Below are positions 41,898 to 53,554 of a stretch of DNA of 64,000 nt, in pieces (position 1 is the first letter of the stretch; the number at the start of each line of letters is the position of its first letter). The notes below the pieces were generated by a model. That model was not told where the DNA came from. It searched no databases and saw only the letters and a list, made by a program, of their open reading frames with translations. The stretch spans positions 1,488,001-1,552,000 of the forward strand of contig NW_020167521.1 of assembly GCF_001641265.1 (NCBI RefSeq), written 5' to 3'. Both the position numbers and the translations under genes were made by a program. This stretch comes from Pseudogymnoascus destructans. Taxonomy: Eukaryota; Ascomycota; Leotiomycetes; Thelebolales; Thelebolaceae.

Positions 41898-44252
41898 ATG
41901 GCGCGAGAGGACATGGATAAAGCCGCATATTTTAAAGCACTGTCCTCACTAGATGAGGACTCAGACGACGAGAGCCCCATAGGCTCCAGTCGAGATAGGC
42001 CTACTACTTCTCTTCCACCTCACCACAATACATCTCTACATAAACGTCACGAACCGGTTCATCCTAAACCAAACGCAGCTCCTCAGTTGGAACGAAGTCT
42101 ATCAGCACCAACTCTGAAGTCACCATCCCCAGGCCACCTCATCAAAGAGACTCCATTAGTATCAATCAAGAATCGGCTACGGCAGGGCCGCACTGGTACC
42201 CCGCTGTCAAGCAAAGTCTCTTTTGTCGCAGAAACGCCTACATCCCCAAAGCCTATCCAAAGCGGTGGCGCTCGGCCTCTGAGAAAAACATCAGCCCCAA
42301 CCCCTACTACCCTCAACCGCAGCGCTCAGTTCTCATCCTTTTCCTCGACAGCCCTCGGAAAGCGAAAGCGCAAAGAGCCGAGCATAAAGCTTGTTCCGGA
42401 ACAGCATCGCATCTTCAAGGACTTGGTATTCTTTTACGTCCCTCCTGATGACATCGCCCCAGTGCGCAGGGCACGGATCGTGAAGGCCAGGGAATATGGC
42501 GCTACCTGGGCTACAGAATGGACCGAGACTGTTACGCATATCATCGCTGATAAGCACCTTTCATATGCGGATATCACCTCGTTCCTCAAAACCTCATCCA
42601 TTCCGGACCACATCATACTCGTCAATGAACTATACCCGTTGGACTGCATACAGTTCAAGGCTATTTTGAACCCGAATCAGAAACAGTATTTACTGAAGGG
42701 ATATGAGTCAACGACAAAAGATTCTGCGGCGGGAACTTCGGCACAGCCACCCTCTTCGCCGGTCTCTCATCAGTCTCTGGAACTCAAAACTGTGAGGCCA
42801 AAGCCGAGAAGATGGAGCTATGTACCTCCGAAAGCTACACCGGACAGAAGCCAGAATGGAGGGGATAGACAATCCGTACCACCTACAGCGGGAGAAACTG
42901 ATGATATGGCGAAGAGCCCAGAGCACGCAGAGGCAGCCGTCTATGGAACGATTGGCGATGAAGACACAACAGAAGCTCCAAGTGCAGGACCTGTTGTCGA
43001 GTCCCCACAAAGTGTGGAAGAGAGTACTAGGGCAGATGATGACCTTGATGAGATTATCAAAGGCGCTCTCAAAGTGCAGCATCTACCCTTGGATGATGAT
43101 GAGGACCAGTCCCCGACAGGCTCGCCCCGTCACGGGGGCGACAGCTCTGATGACAACGGATCACCGAAAACCAAACGAAAGCATATTACTCGGAGGTCCA
43201 ACTTCAACCAAGAAGGCTTTAGCTGCATGAAAGGTGGCACCTTAGATGCCACTTCCTCGAATCCTAACGCGCGAACCATATCCATTCTCCAAGAAATGGC
43301 CGCCTACTATACACGGATGGATGATACGTGGCGCCCAATAGGATATAGGAAGGCTATAACGACTCTCAAGAAGCAAAATAAGCTCATCTCAACCGCAGGA
43401 GAAGCTGTCAAGTTACCAGCGATAGGACAGCGGATTGCGGATAAGATCGAGGAGATCGTCCACACGGACAAGCTTCGACGTCTGGACAATACCAAGTCAG
43501 ATCGCAACGACATGATACTCCAGCTCTTCCTCGGAATCTATGGCGTCGGAATAGCGCAAGCAACAACGTGGCTACAACAGGGCTACACCACCCTCGAGGA
43601 TCTCCTGGCCCACGCCAGCTTGACTGACAACCAACGGCTGGGCATTGATCATTATCAAGATTTTCAGACTCGAATACCGCGAGCAGAAGTCAGCGCCCTG
43701 GCTAAGATCGTCGCGGATACTGCGAGGGGTATTGATAGAGGTATCGAGGCCATCGTCGCAGGTAGCTATCGCCGTGGCGCGGAGAGCTGCGGAGACATCG
43801 ACGTCCTCCTGACTAAGTCAGGCACCTCGGCCTGCTCTGAGCTGACGCCCCTTCTCTATAAGCTCGTGTCGCAACTTCGGGCCTCGGGGATGCTTGTGGC
43901 GCCTCTCTCTGTCGGACGGACAGAATCCAGCTCGAAGTGGCATGGCTGTTGCGTCTTGCCGGGGCAGGGGCCGCCGATTTGGCGGCGGATTGACTTCCAT
44001 CTTGCGCCGGCGTCGGAGCTCGGGGCTGCGTTGTTGTACTTTACGGGGAATGACATCTTTAATAGGAGTATTCGGCTTTTGGCTTCGAAGCGTGGTATGA
44101 GATTGAACCAGAGGGGGTTGTATAAAGATGTAATGAGAGGGCCTGGGAGGGTGAAGCTTAATGAAGGAGAACTAGTGGAGGGGGCGGATGAGAAGAAGAT
44201 ATTCGCCGAGCTTGGAGTACCGTGGAGACCGCCCGAGGAGCGAGTTTGCTGA
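41898..44252 (+). CDS. pol4: Family X DNA polymerase (Pol4 / Pol lambda type) with BRCT domain
   Basis: A single exon. The ATG at 41898 (A at -3, G at +4) gives 784 residues; the frame is open upstream but has no earlier ATG. The polymerase acts in base-excision repair and non-homologous end joining. A disordered N-terminus precedes a BRCT domain at about 165-265 (HRIFKDLVFFYVPPD, then WATEWTETVTHIIADKHLSY). An acidic linker comes next, then the 8-kDa helix-hairpin-helix domain from about 455 (ILQEMAAYYTRMDDTWRPIG, then LPAIGQRIADKIEEI). The palm has the metal ligands D633/D635 (GSYRRGAESCGDIDVLL) and D699 (RRIDFHLAP), and a finger/thumb end TGNDIFNRSIRLLA. All three catalytic Asp are present. 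It begins about 245 bp from the pogo-like element end but is intact. Confidence 0.95.
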   Translation: MAREDMDKAAYFKALSSLDEDSDDESPIGSSRDRPTTSLPPHHNTSLHKRHEPVHPKPNAAPQLERSLSAPTLKSPSPGHLIKETPLVSIKNRLRQGRTGTPLSSKVSFVAETPTSPKPIQSGGARPLRKTSAPTPTTLNRSAQFSSFSSTALGKRKRKEPSIKLVPEQHRIFKDLVFFYVPPDDIAPVRRARIVKAREYGATWATEWTETVTHIIADKHLSYADITSFLKTSSIPDHIILVNELYPLDCIQFKAILNPNQKQYLLKGYESTTKDSAAGTSAQPPSSPVSHQSLELKTVRPKPRRWSYVPPKATPDRSQNGGDRQSVPPTAGETDDMAKSPEHAEAAVYGTIGDEDTTEAPSAGPVVESPQSVEESTRADDDLDEIIKGALKVQHLPLDDDEDQSPTGSPRHGGDSSDDNGSPKTKRKHITRRSNFNQEGFSCMKGGTLDATSSNPNARTISILQEMAAYYTRMDDTWRPIGYRKAITTLKKQNKLISTAGEAVKLPAIGQRIADKIEEIVHTDKLRRLDNTKSDRNDMILQLFLGIYGVGIAQATTWLQQGYTTLEDLLAHASLTDNQRLGIDHYQDFQTRIPRAEVSALAKIVADTARGIDRGIEAIVAGSYRRGAESCGDIDVLLTKSGTSACSELTPLLYKLVSQLRASGMLVAPLSVGRTESSSKWHGCCVLPGQGPPIWRRIDFHLAPASELGAALLYFTGNDIFNRSIRLLASKRGMRLNQRGLYKDVMRGPGRVKLNEGELVEGADEKKIFAELGVPWRPPEERVC

Positions 44253-44321
44253 GGAGTTGAATAATTAGGATAGGCCGAGACTCTAATTTAATAATGCTCT
44301 CCCCGCCGCGGGGCTCTGTAA

Positions 44322-45011
44322 TCAAGCCTTAGCCACCGGCTCCCTAATCATAATCCAATTAATCCACCTCCTCTCGTCCTCCGGCGTCTCCCTACTCGCA
44401 TTCACAATCTCCGTCTCATCCACCACCACCCACCCCAACTTCTTATACAACGGCAACCCCGCGGGCGTCGCCTCGATATAAGCCTTCCTCCCCTCGCGAT
44501 CCGCCATCTCCAACCCATACCTCAACAACATCGTCCCGCACCCCCTCCCCTGAAACTCCGGACCGGTCGCCAACAACCCCATCAAATACATCTCCTCCTC
44601 CACCACCCACTTCTTCTGCATCCGATCCAGCCCGCCAAACATCTCCCAACACGCCGCCACATTCGCGCCCTCGGGCAGGGAATCCGCATCCATGTTTCCC
44701 CCCTCCTCTACATCCGCCTCGGTAGCCTCGTCCGGCGCAGGAGTGTGCGGGAACTCCCACCGAGCGAAACTCGCCATGTGACCACTCGCCGTCTCGATCA
44801 CTTTGAAATGCCGCTCTCCTGGCCCGGGGTGGTTGAGTCGCTTCCCGAAGCGGTTGGTGAGCCAGGCGGATTGGGAGGACCAGGAACAGGTGGTGTTGGG
44901 GAAACAGGCGATGTGATTCGGTTCGGGGGTGAAGGCGGAGAGGTAGACGTGCACGAGGGAGGCGACGTCGGCGGGGGTGCACTCTTCGATGTGGAAGGTG
45001 GTGGACGACAT
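44322..45011 (-). CDS. GNAT family N-acetyltransferase
   Basis: A single exon, 229 residues. The acetyl-CoA-binding motif A is YLMGLLATGPEFQGRGCGTM with the Q/RxxGxG core (QGRGCG), followed by LLRYGLEMADREGRKAYIEA and LPLYKKLGWVVVDE, the usual GNAT strand-helix order. An acidic insert (about 95-115, EATEADVEEGGN) lies before motif A. Related fungal proteins are annotated only as small-molecule or peptide acetyltransferases, so the substrate is unknown. The gene is convergent with the polymerase (69 bp between stops) and divergent from the acidic unknown protein. Confidence 0.9.
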   Translation of the reverse strand: MSSTTFHIEECTPADVASLVHVYLSAFTPEPNHIACFPNTTCSWSSQSAWLTNRFGKRLNHPGPGERHFKVIETASGHMASFARWEFPHTPAPDEATEADVEEGGNMDADSLPEGANVAACWEMFGGLDRMQKKWVVEEEMYLMGLLATGPEFQGRGCGTMLLRYGLEMADREGRKAYIEATPAGLPLYKKLGWVVVDETEIVNASRETPEDERRWINWIMIREPVAKA

Positions 45012-46135
45012 GGTGATGGTGCGGGGTTGTGGGGGGTCGTCGGGGTGTGGTGAGGGATTGATTTGGATGGGGATGGAATTGGGTTTGGTTTGAGGGGAGT
45101 TAAGGGATGGACTACGGGTAAGTTATCTATTATGATTATTGGGAATGAGGAGTTGCATTTGGTTTTGACAGGTGTAATCCGATGTAAGCGGAGTTTTCGA
45201 GCAAGCGCCGCCAAAACGCTTCGCCGAGTGACCGTCGCTGAGCGACGAGCGAAACGGGAATGTGGGGAAGAAGGGAAGAAGCTCGGGAGCGCCTTTTCCG
45301 TTTCCGCGATGCCGGTGACTGAAACGTACAGGGTCCATCTCGAGAGACTTTTGGGGCAACGCGCGGGTCTCGGCTTGTACCAAAAGTGCGCCTACAGTAA
45401 CCGCCGCATAACCGCGTAACCGTGCCGTCGAGAAATTATAATATTCAGATGGAACTAGGGAATATCTCAATCTCAATTTCGACCTCCATGCTACGGCATT
45501 ATCTCTATAGTACTGCAGATTAATTGTACACATACACGAGTAAGTTTATGCGACGAATGACCTGCATGTGCCTTTCCCTTAAACGCAGAAAGTACTGTAA
45601 CTTCGCAGTAAATCGGTCAAATTGGGATTAAAAAGTCCCGCCAAGGGGCTTCAAACAGGGATTGTCAGCGAATGAGAGGGCAGTTGATTGCCGGCCGCCT
45701 CCACTGAAAATGCCATCCATCCCTTACAACGGCCGCTAATTCCTCCCATTGCCATCGCCATCGCCGTCGTCGTCGTCAAACCCTTTCACACGATCACGCG
45801 CCTTCACGCCAACGGACATGCTTCACATGGCGCTCTAGACATACAACATTCCACTTTCACGCGCTCTACCGACGACCATGCGATTGGACTAGACGAGCCA
45901 CTTCGACCACGACTACCGCCTCGACATCAACGTTGCGATCGCGGGTGGGTGGACAATTGGTCTTGGACAAATTGGTCTTCAATCCCCGCAAGTTCCCCAT
46001 ACCGCCATCCCCTACCGTGCCACCGAACCGCTTCTCGAAGCGGGCCATATAAACCATATCTAGCGGGCCGTCGCATACGGCAACTCACATAGAACTGTTC
46101 CCTCCCTCCCGGCTTGTGTCTCACTCAACGGCAAG
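45012..46135. promoter_or_regulatory. Divergent region between GNAT gene and the acidic unknown gene
   Basis: 1.1 kb with no supportable gene. It contains a gccatc/gtc trinucleotide-type run at about 45749-45779. Short open frames are not supported. Confidence 0.5.
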
Positions 46136-48915
46136 ATGCATCAGGGGGCACCGACAACGACAGCGACAATGGCCTACCCCTCCCTTCCCGCCTCCCCGAC
46201 CCTCACGAACCCGGACATGATCCTGCCCTACGGCGACTACGACTCCACCCCCTCCCCGCCGCGTTCGGCCGTGTGGAAGGGCCGATCACAGGACATGGAC
46301 TTTGCGCAGCCCCTGGCGTACGGAGACAATAGCATGGTCGCCGTGCCTATGACGCCTATCACACCGATTATATATGGGAACGGCACAATGTTATCTGATA
46401 TCGGCGAGGTGACGGAGGCGGAGAGCACACCTGGGGTAGGCGTGCGACGCATGCGGGACCGGCTCGCAAGGGGCGATGATTCACCAGTGAAGTCGTCGCC
46501 AACGATGGGATACCAGAGTACGGTGAAGCGGTCGAAAGTGCCGGCTCACCAGCGCAGCGCCAGTATGGAGAGTACGAGTACCGTGACGACTGAGGCTCCG
46601 GCGGGCGAGCCGTTTGGGGATTTCGATGATACTGTTAGCGTGGATGAGAGCGCCTTCCAGGGCGATGATGAGGAGAGTGTCGTGGGCGAAACCTACGGAC
46701 AGGCAATGTTGGCCGAGGTGAAAACTATGTATAGAACGGATGCTAGGACCGTAGACGCGAGGAGGGAGAAGGAGGACGAGGAATTGAGCAGTGCGGCGCT
46801 GAGCAAGAGGGCAGAGATGATCTTGTCAAACGCCAAACAGCGGCTTGATGTGAGTACTGACAGAATAGATTTGTCCGGGAACGCGCACTGACCGAGTTAT
46901 TCTAGAACATGGAGGGGAATCTCAGTCGTGCGCGGAGCTCCCTATATATCAGCCCCTCGTCCTCGATGTCGTCAATACATAGCAGCAGCCCGCTATCAAG
47001 ATTGACACCCTCCCCTCCGGAGCCGCGCATAATCTCTCAGATGGGCCTGCCTCCCGCCAGACACCGACAACTGAATCACCCCAACCTGGGCCCCAACGGC
47101 CCGGCTCACGCAAGAGTCGGTAGCGAGAATTCGCTTCCCCTATCTCCTAATAATAATATTCAAAAAACGACCGTCATCTCAAGGCCGACCCTCGTCTCAA
47201 GGCAATCCCTGCCACCAATCGCGTCACCACAGTCGGAAGGACCGCAACGGCAGGATTCTTATAGATCTCAGACTGCTGCTCAAGAGAGCCGCCGGTTATC
47301 TTTAAATGAGCACTTAGACCCAGTATCTGGGATAGTTATCATGGAAACGGGGAGCGATGGCGATCACCCCTTCCCGTCACCTCTTGAAGTTGACAGATTC
47401 ATCCGATCCAGCACTGCCGAGCCCCATTCCTGGCACGAGATCGATCCACGTGCCCTAACGCGCTCGGCTTCGTCAATGCAGATGCGAGACCTGTCGGTCA
47501 AAATGAAGGACCTAAAAGGCAAGATATCGACACTGAGGGACCGAGCGAAGGAAGAGAATATGAAGAGGCGTAGCGTGCAGAGCCTCCGTACCCTGAGTCC
47601 ATTTACAGCGGCCGAACAGTGGTACACGACGTCAACAGAGCAGGAAATCCAGCAGAAGCAAGTTAATAATACGCTTGATCACGTTACTGAGGACGCGGCG
47701 GAAGATGTGGAGGATTACCAGGAGTCGGAAACGACGAGTATCTACCAAGACTTTGAGGAACACCAGGACCAAGAGGAATATGGGAATGTTGTTGACTCGT
47801 TTGGAGAAGAGGAACAGGGTAATGACCATGAGGCTTCCGAAGAACCCGCCGAGTTTGAAAATGCCCTCGCGGAAAATAACCATCAGCAAAACGATCTTCA
47901 GGATGACGACCTTGAGCAAGATAGCCTTCAGGAGCACGTCGAGGACAGAGAGCTCGATGAAGAGCAACCCGTCGACGATGAAGACCAGGACGAATCCGTC
48001 GACGGCGAAGAATACGACGACGCCTCCAGCGACGTCGCCTCCCTCTACCACGACACCTCCCAAGTCCCCCTCTCCCACGAAGACCGCGAAGACGCCTTTG
48101 ACTACGAGCACTTCTTCCTCCACAGTGCCATGGGCACCATGTCACAACAAAAATACGGCCGACGCGGCAGCACCGACAGCTACGGCTCCGAGGACTCCGT
48201 CGAAACCACGCGCGGCGTTGATGCTCCTGCTACTGGGACTTACAAAGATGAATTAAAACACGCGGTTGTGGGGCATACGAGGCATAAGAGTATTGATACC
48301 GTGAGCACGATGGCTACATTCGCGACTGCGAAATCAAGACATACGGAGGTGGATCTGCAGACTGAATACTACAATTTCGCCGTCCAGCATGTGCGCCGCT
48401 CTCAGCAGATCCACGGGGTTGACACATCAAAAGCCTTGCCCACCACACCTGACAACGAGGCGGGAGATGCGGGACAGGAATCCCGCCGCGGCTCAGTAAT
48501 CAAATCCGGCGTCATCCAACCCGTCGCCATCCAGCGCCCCTCCATCTCCTCCTTCACCTCCTCCTCCAGCACCACGCGCTTCTTCCCCCTCATCAACAGA
48601 CCCAGGAACGCGAGCGGTACCTCCACGCCCTCTAGCTACCCCTCTTCTCCTGCGTCTAATCCGGGTGAGCTCCTCGGGATGGCGCTCACGACGGGGATGC
48701 TGAATGGCGGCGAAGAGAGGGCGGCGCAGCCATCTCCGGTGTCGATGTTGCACCGCGATGATCAGATTTTGGTAGAGCGGCTGGTGGCGAATGTGGGGAA
48801 GTGTGTGGTGGGGTTGCAGGAGACGAGGAGGACTAGTGCCGAGAATAGGGTGTGGAGGAAGAGGTTGGAGATTGCGTATCGGATTTTGGATGGGGATGAG
48901 AGTTTGTTGAAGTGA
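46136..48915 (+). CDS. Large fungal protein of unknown function, disordered, acidic centre
   Basis: Exons 46136-46849 and 46906-48915 (56-nt intron, phase 0, RLD|NMEGNLSRARSS) encode 907 residues. The sequence is Ser/Pro-rich with many predicted phosphosites. A helical basic segment, QMRDLSVKMKDLKGKISTLR, sits near residue 440. A very acidic stretch follows (about 495-625, repeated Asp/Glu/Gln with DEEQPVDDEDQDES). The C-terminal block VERLVANVGKCVVGLQETRR, then VWRKRLEIAYRILDGDE, is ordered and probably the conserved core. No catalytic motif, membrane segment or named domain is recognised. A second in-frame ATG 11 codons in (MAYPSLPAS) is a possible start. Confidence 0.8.
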
Positions 48916-49979
48916 GTGGCCCAGTAGAACCTAATGACTGGCCGCAAGGACATGCCAATAATGGGTGAGAGAAGGGGGAGGGGGTAATATATTATGATGC
49001 TGGATCGTTGCTGGCGGCGATGATTTTTTATGTTGGGGGCGAACTGGGGGGACTATTGCTGTGGTAATTATAGACAGACATACATTTACAAGATGGGGAG
49101 GGGCAGCGAGGTTTATGGGTTTGCTTGCATATACCCGGCTATACTTTATGAACACATACTTCGGCTAGGAGATTACTAGATCTAGGAATACAAATATTTG
49201 CTTTATATGTTCTAGCTAGCACGATGATGTGTGTGTGGGTTGGGGGGTAGGGTTGGTTCTGTGGTGTCTCGCTGCCGGTTTTCTCTGTATCATTTTGTTC
49301 TCCTATAATCCTTCGCCATGCTGTTGGTGATGCTATTGCCACTCAGTACCCCGCTATTTCTGCCTTCAAGAGCCGCTCAACCCATATTCATGGGTATAAA
49401 TTAAGGTTCATGAGTCTGTCCAGCTATTCAACAGCAAGAGAGCCGCAGTCAAGCGCAAGAACACACGGGATGCGGGTCTGCACCATGGCCTAGTAAGTTT
49501 TTCTTTCTGCTAGCTTTGCTTACCTGCTTCCCCTTTTCGATTCTGATGCCTATTTTCGGTGTTCGAATTCTTGTTGTCGTGTATTCTTCTTGTCGCGGCT
49601 GTTTGCCGTCACTGCAGCGTTCTTGTCACCGGTTTCGGGCTCCGGTGAGAATCTTGCTGAGTGTGGCTTCGTGGGGTTGAGGGTTGGTGGAGCGCGAGTT
49701 GGTAAGTTGGTAGATGTGAATGCAGGCAGCTCCATCCTTGACAGCCTATGGTTCCATATGTTTACCACCGATGGATTGACTGGTTGAATGCTAACTACTC
49801 CTTATATACAGGTTTTCGAAGTGCTACAAAGAACCCTGGTTCGGTGACCCGCTCTGCAATGTATAGTATTAATTCGGGGCCGCGGGTCATTGCTGTCAAA
49901 AGCTTTGCGGGAGCAAAAAAGACAGTAAATAAAACAGAGCCTGAGGTTTTGAGCGAAGTATCGTAGACTATGTATGTAT
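48916..49979. other. Convergent intergenic region
   Basis: About 1.06 kb between the stops of the acidic unknown gene and the TRAPPC12-like gene. No gene, RNA or repeat is supported; small frames lack motifs. Confidence 0.55.
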
Positions 49980-51324
49980 CTACAACTTGAAATCGGCATT
50001 GGTTTTTTCCCACCCAGCCCTATCAGCCTCTGGCATAGCCGCCACTTTCTCCACGAGCTGCAGCTTTAACTGTCTCGAGCGATCGGTACACAGCTCATAA
50101 ATCGTGCTCAGGTTAAAAGTGAGCGCGTGGAAGCTCTTCCCCTTGTCCAACAGATCCTCAAGCATATATTTTGCCTATACGCCGTTAGCAAAACCATCAC
50201 GCCACCCAATTCACCAGCCAACGAAAAGAGCCAACAACGTACCTCATCAATCTGCCCCGAGTACAACATGCACACAGCCAGATTCTGCGCATACATCTCA
50301 TTCCCCCTATCCCTCTCAGCAAGCTGCTCCCAAATCGTCGCCGCATCCTCATACTTCCCATCCGCCATCTCCCCCAACGCAAGCACCACCCCATCCGCCT
50401 CCTCCCTCCCCCCCACACACCCCCTCGCCGCCTCCACATCCCCCAACCGCAACCACAACAACGCCCTCCTCGCCACAACCATCCTACCCCCCCCTCCCCC
50501 AGCGTCCTCAAATGCATCGCCGCCCCCTCCAAATCCTCCATCTCCACCAAGGCCCCCGCAACACGCACCCCGAGATCAACAAGACGCTCCTCCCACATCT
50601 GTCGCTCTACCAGCGTCGCGTCCCCGCTCTCGGGGTCTTCAGCGATGGCCTTTCGCAGCGCGGCAAGCGCGCGCCGCGCATCTCGCGCTAGCTCGAAGTA
50701 CCCTACTACTCCGCGGCGAGGATCGTTGAATCCGATGCCCTGGAGTCGCACGGCTAGGACGCGGAGTTCCCAGGGCACGAGGTGCGCGGAGGTGAGCGGA
50801 TCGAGGTACAGCGCCGAGTTGAGGTCTTCGACGGCTTTGACTTCCTGTGCGGCGAGCGCCGTGGCGTTGCAGAGTGTTAGTGAAGCGAGGCGGACGTAAA
50901 GGAGGGCGAAGATAGTGGGGTGGTCCGTTGGGGCAGTGGCGGTGGTGAGGAGGTTTGCAGCGAGGACGGCGGCGGCGCGGAAGCGGGAGGTGGAGAGGAG
51001 GGTGGGGAGGTCCTGTGGGGGAGAGGAGGAGGGGCGCAAGGGCGCCGGGATGTCGGTTGTGGGGAGAGGGTGGTAGAGTTCGGGGCGGAGGAGGCGGGAG
51101 AAGTCTTTTGCGGGGAAGGCGGGGGAGGAGGTCGGGCGCGAGGAGGGGTTGGGTGAGCGCTGGGAGTGGGTGGGTGAGAGAGTTTGGGAGTTAGAGAGGG
51201 TGGGTGAGGAGGAGCCGAGGGGACCGGAGACGGGTGCCCTGGAGGGGTTAGCTTTGCGCGGAAAGAGAGAGATGGGGACTTACTGCGATAGATCTACGAG
51301 ACCTCTAGTTGACCGACGCGGCAT
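49980..51324 (-). CDS. TRAPPC12-like TPR protein, frame broken at a G8 run
   Basis: Exons 51324-51284, 51238-50243 and 50174-49980 encode about 410 residues if one base is restored. A Ser/Pro-rich N-terminus (QAPVSGPLGSSSPT...) leads to helical repeats: YFELARDARRALAALRKAI, then MWEERLVDLGVRVAGALVEM, MVVARRALLWLRLGDVEAAR, NEMYAQNLAVCMLYSGQIDE and a conserved end SFHALTFNLSTIYELCTD. This matches the TPR region of TRAPPC12, a TRAPPIII tethering-complex subunit in ER-Golgi and autophagy traffic. Between DLEGAAMHLRTLGEG and RMVVARRAL the frame changes exactly at a run of eight C on the plus strand (50487-50494). Nine would restore it and would also make the downstream intron phase correct. It is therefore either a consensus error or a real frameshift. 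Confidence 0.8.
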
Positions 51325-51724
51325 CTGGGCTGCTTCTCATCAGCTTGTGAAGTGAGAGTGGACGTCGATATGTCACGTGATATTGGTTTGAGCTTGAGAG
51401 GGAATGGGCAGGCGGGATGGGCTATCGAGGGTCATCGTACCTCTACCGCTGGATATGGGCCTTTCTTGCCGTTCTCCGACGGAAGATCTTGGTGGAGTCG
51501 CCATCCTGGTCTGATTGTATGTTGTCTTTGAAGGTGGAAGTTGAGGTTCGGAGTACCGAATCGGACTATACCTCACCTGCATTGGCGCGATTTATGACAC
51601 TTGTAGACGATTTTATGCACGCGACAGAGCTATATATGGTGCCGAGTTACAACCTTTCACATTAATTCTCAACAGCAACCATTCTAAATTATAATATCGA
51701 TTGGTCTCATTGATTTTTCTACTT
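51325..51724. other. Intergenic, promoter of the TRAPPC12-like gene
   Basis: 400 bases between two minus-strand genes. No gene seen. Confidence 0.55.
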
Positions 51725-52725
51725 CTATAGATCTGATACAAAGCTAACGACTCTCGAGAAGACGCCATTAATGACCTCCTCTGGGTTGTTTTTCAAGTCA
51801 TGGGTTGCCCCTTCCACAACGCCAGAATTCTTCTCATCCACCTCACCAGAACCCTTTTTCACAAACCCAATCCATTTCTCAACCAGCGCTTTCTTATCCA
51901 CATGCTCAGGCACATACTCATCCTTCCCAGAGTACAGGATACAGAGCTTACTTCCCTTCGGCAAGCTCCCAAACGATCTTTGGTACTGCTCATCAGTCAA
52001 ATCTGAGCTGAAATAATCATCCTCCCCATCATGATTCGGGCTGGCCAGGCTTAACCACCGTCTCGCACAGATTGGAGCATCAAAGAAGCCATGTGTAGCC
52101 GCGGAGGATAGAACATCCTCTCCCCTACCCGCGGCAACCCATTCCGCGGCGATTTTGTTCGTGTTAGATCGCTGCCCTTCATCAAGCTGCCCCTCCATAG
52201 CCTGCCTATCACTGACAGAGGCCTGCATAATCCCTCCGTCTATAGGTGCGCGACTCTCTTGTCCGAGGCCCACCAGGTAATGCATTACATCCTGGCACCC
52301 GGTAGAGTGGCCCATGAAGACAATCTTGCCAGACCTCCCCGCTATGTTACGAAAGTAATCAACACATTGTGATAGCTCATCGACGTCCTTTCCTAGCGAT
52401 GACTTTCCCCAGCCGATGTGGGATGAGGATAGATGGACTTGCACTAGAGACCAGGTGGGTGGGAGTTGGCTGGCAAGCTGTGCCGCGTATGAGACGGTGA
52501 GCAAACCATCACCTAGCCCTCCAATAAAGAATAGGATATTCTGGCGCGGTTCTTCTTTCTCGGTGGCTGTAAGCTCGAAAGCTACGAGTTTGCCAGCCTA
52601 TTCCTGTTAGCTAATCTGATACCAGTTGGGCAATTTGTGTTGTTGAAGGGATTAAGGTGCGAATTGCCACGTTGAAGACGTACATAATGGTGCAAAGTAC
52701 CAGGAACAGCGCCGTTACTAATCAT
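51725..52725 (-). CDS. DUF1749 (UPF0613) alpha/beta hydrolase
   Basis: Exon 1 is only 42 nt (52725-52684, MISNGAVPGTLHHY) and joins exon 2 (52597-51725) over an 86-nt intron, giving 304 residues. The fold is alpha/beta hydrolase: the oxyanion/strand region is NILFFIGGLGDG, the nucleophile elbow GHSTGCQ, a candidate acid lies in YSGKDEYVP, and the His is in VEGATHDLK. The GTLHHYxxKLVAFE start confirms the small first exon and is typical of the fungal DUF1749 family. The physiological substrate is unknown; relatives are grouped with siderophore- or ferulate-esterase-like hydrolases. It shares a 222-bp divergent promoter with mL40. Confidence 0.9.
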
Positions 52726-52947
52726 TTTGTACAGATATGTTGTGTTTGTTTTGTGTTATTCCTTCGATTGATATCGATCAGATGTTGATAGCCAACTGGC
52801 ATTCATAATTATGTCGTCACGTGGTATCCGCCGTGCACAAAATAATTCATGGATCCAGCAACCGAATTTAACTCCATCGCAACTCAGGAACCCCCAATCC
52901 ATCCCCAACCTCACCCACCCACGACCTCACCACGCCCAACCGCCATC

Positions 52948-53554
52948 ATGGCCTCCAACAATGTCTCACCCCTCTTCCGCCTCCTCACTCCCCTCCTCCA
53001 AACCGTCCGCCGCACCGCCGCCCCCTCAACCACCGCCCTCCCTGTCCGCTCCCTCTCGACCACACCCGCAAACCTCGCCTCGGGCGGCACCATGAACCCA
53101 AAGAACCGCGGGAAGGACGTCAAGCCAGATCCCAGAGTGCAATTGATCCGCTACCATCTCCAGCACTCGAAGACGCCGCGACCCCTGCGTCTGAGCCGCA
53201 TGAGGAGTCTGCGACACTGGACGATTCATCGCGCGTGGATGCTGTTTAGGCGGCAGAAGATGTCGGAGGAGGAGCTGGAGCTGCAGAGGTATGGCAATTC
53301 CTTGCTCCCCGGTAGCTTGACAGAGAGAGGATGGTTGCTAATGGTGGCTTCTTAGGATGTACAAGAGCATGCACAATGCCTGCGAGGAGCTGCGGGCGTT
53401 GCAGGGGCCGGGCGACAAGAATACCGGACGCTTGTACAGAATCGCTTTGGAGAAGAAGGGTATCTTTGGCCCGAATGGAGTGCCGATTGAGTATGCGCGT
53501 GCGCAGACGGATACACCAGGGAGGGAGCCGTGGGACCACTCGTGGACCCGTTAA
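52948..53554 (+). CDS. Mitochondrial large-subunit ribosomal protein mL40 (yeast Mrpl28 family)
   Basis: Exons 52948-53288 and 53356-53554 (67-nt intron, phase 2) encode 179 residues. The Arg/Ser/Thr-rich, acid-free N-terminus is a mitochondrial presequence (VRRTAAPSTTALPVRSLSTT). The core KPDPRVQLIRYHLQHSKTPR, then PLRLSRMRSLRHWTIHRAW, is the diagnostic mL40 block, followed by MYKSMHNACEELR and LYRIALEKKGIFGPNGVPIE. An in-frame ATG at 52849 would add 33 residues, but the start at 52948 places the presequence at the N-terminus, so I prefer it. It functions in mitochondrial translation. Confidence 0.92.

Noticed and set aside
49590..49966. Short plus-strand frames before the TRAPPC12-like gene
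   Set aside because: No motif, no splice continuation, and they fall in a convergent 3' spacer.
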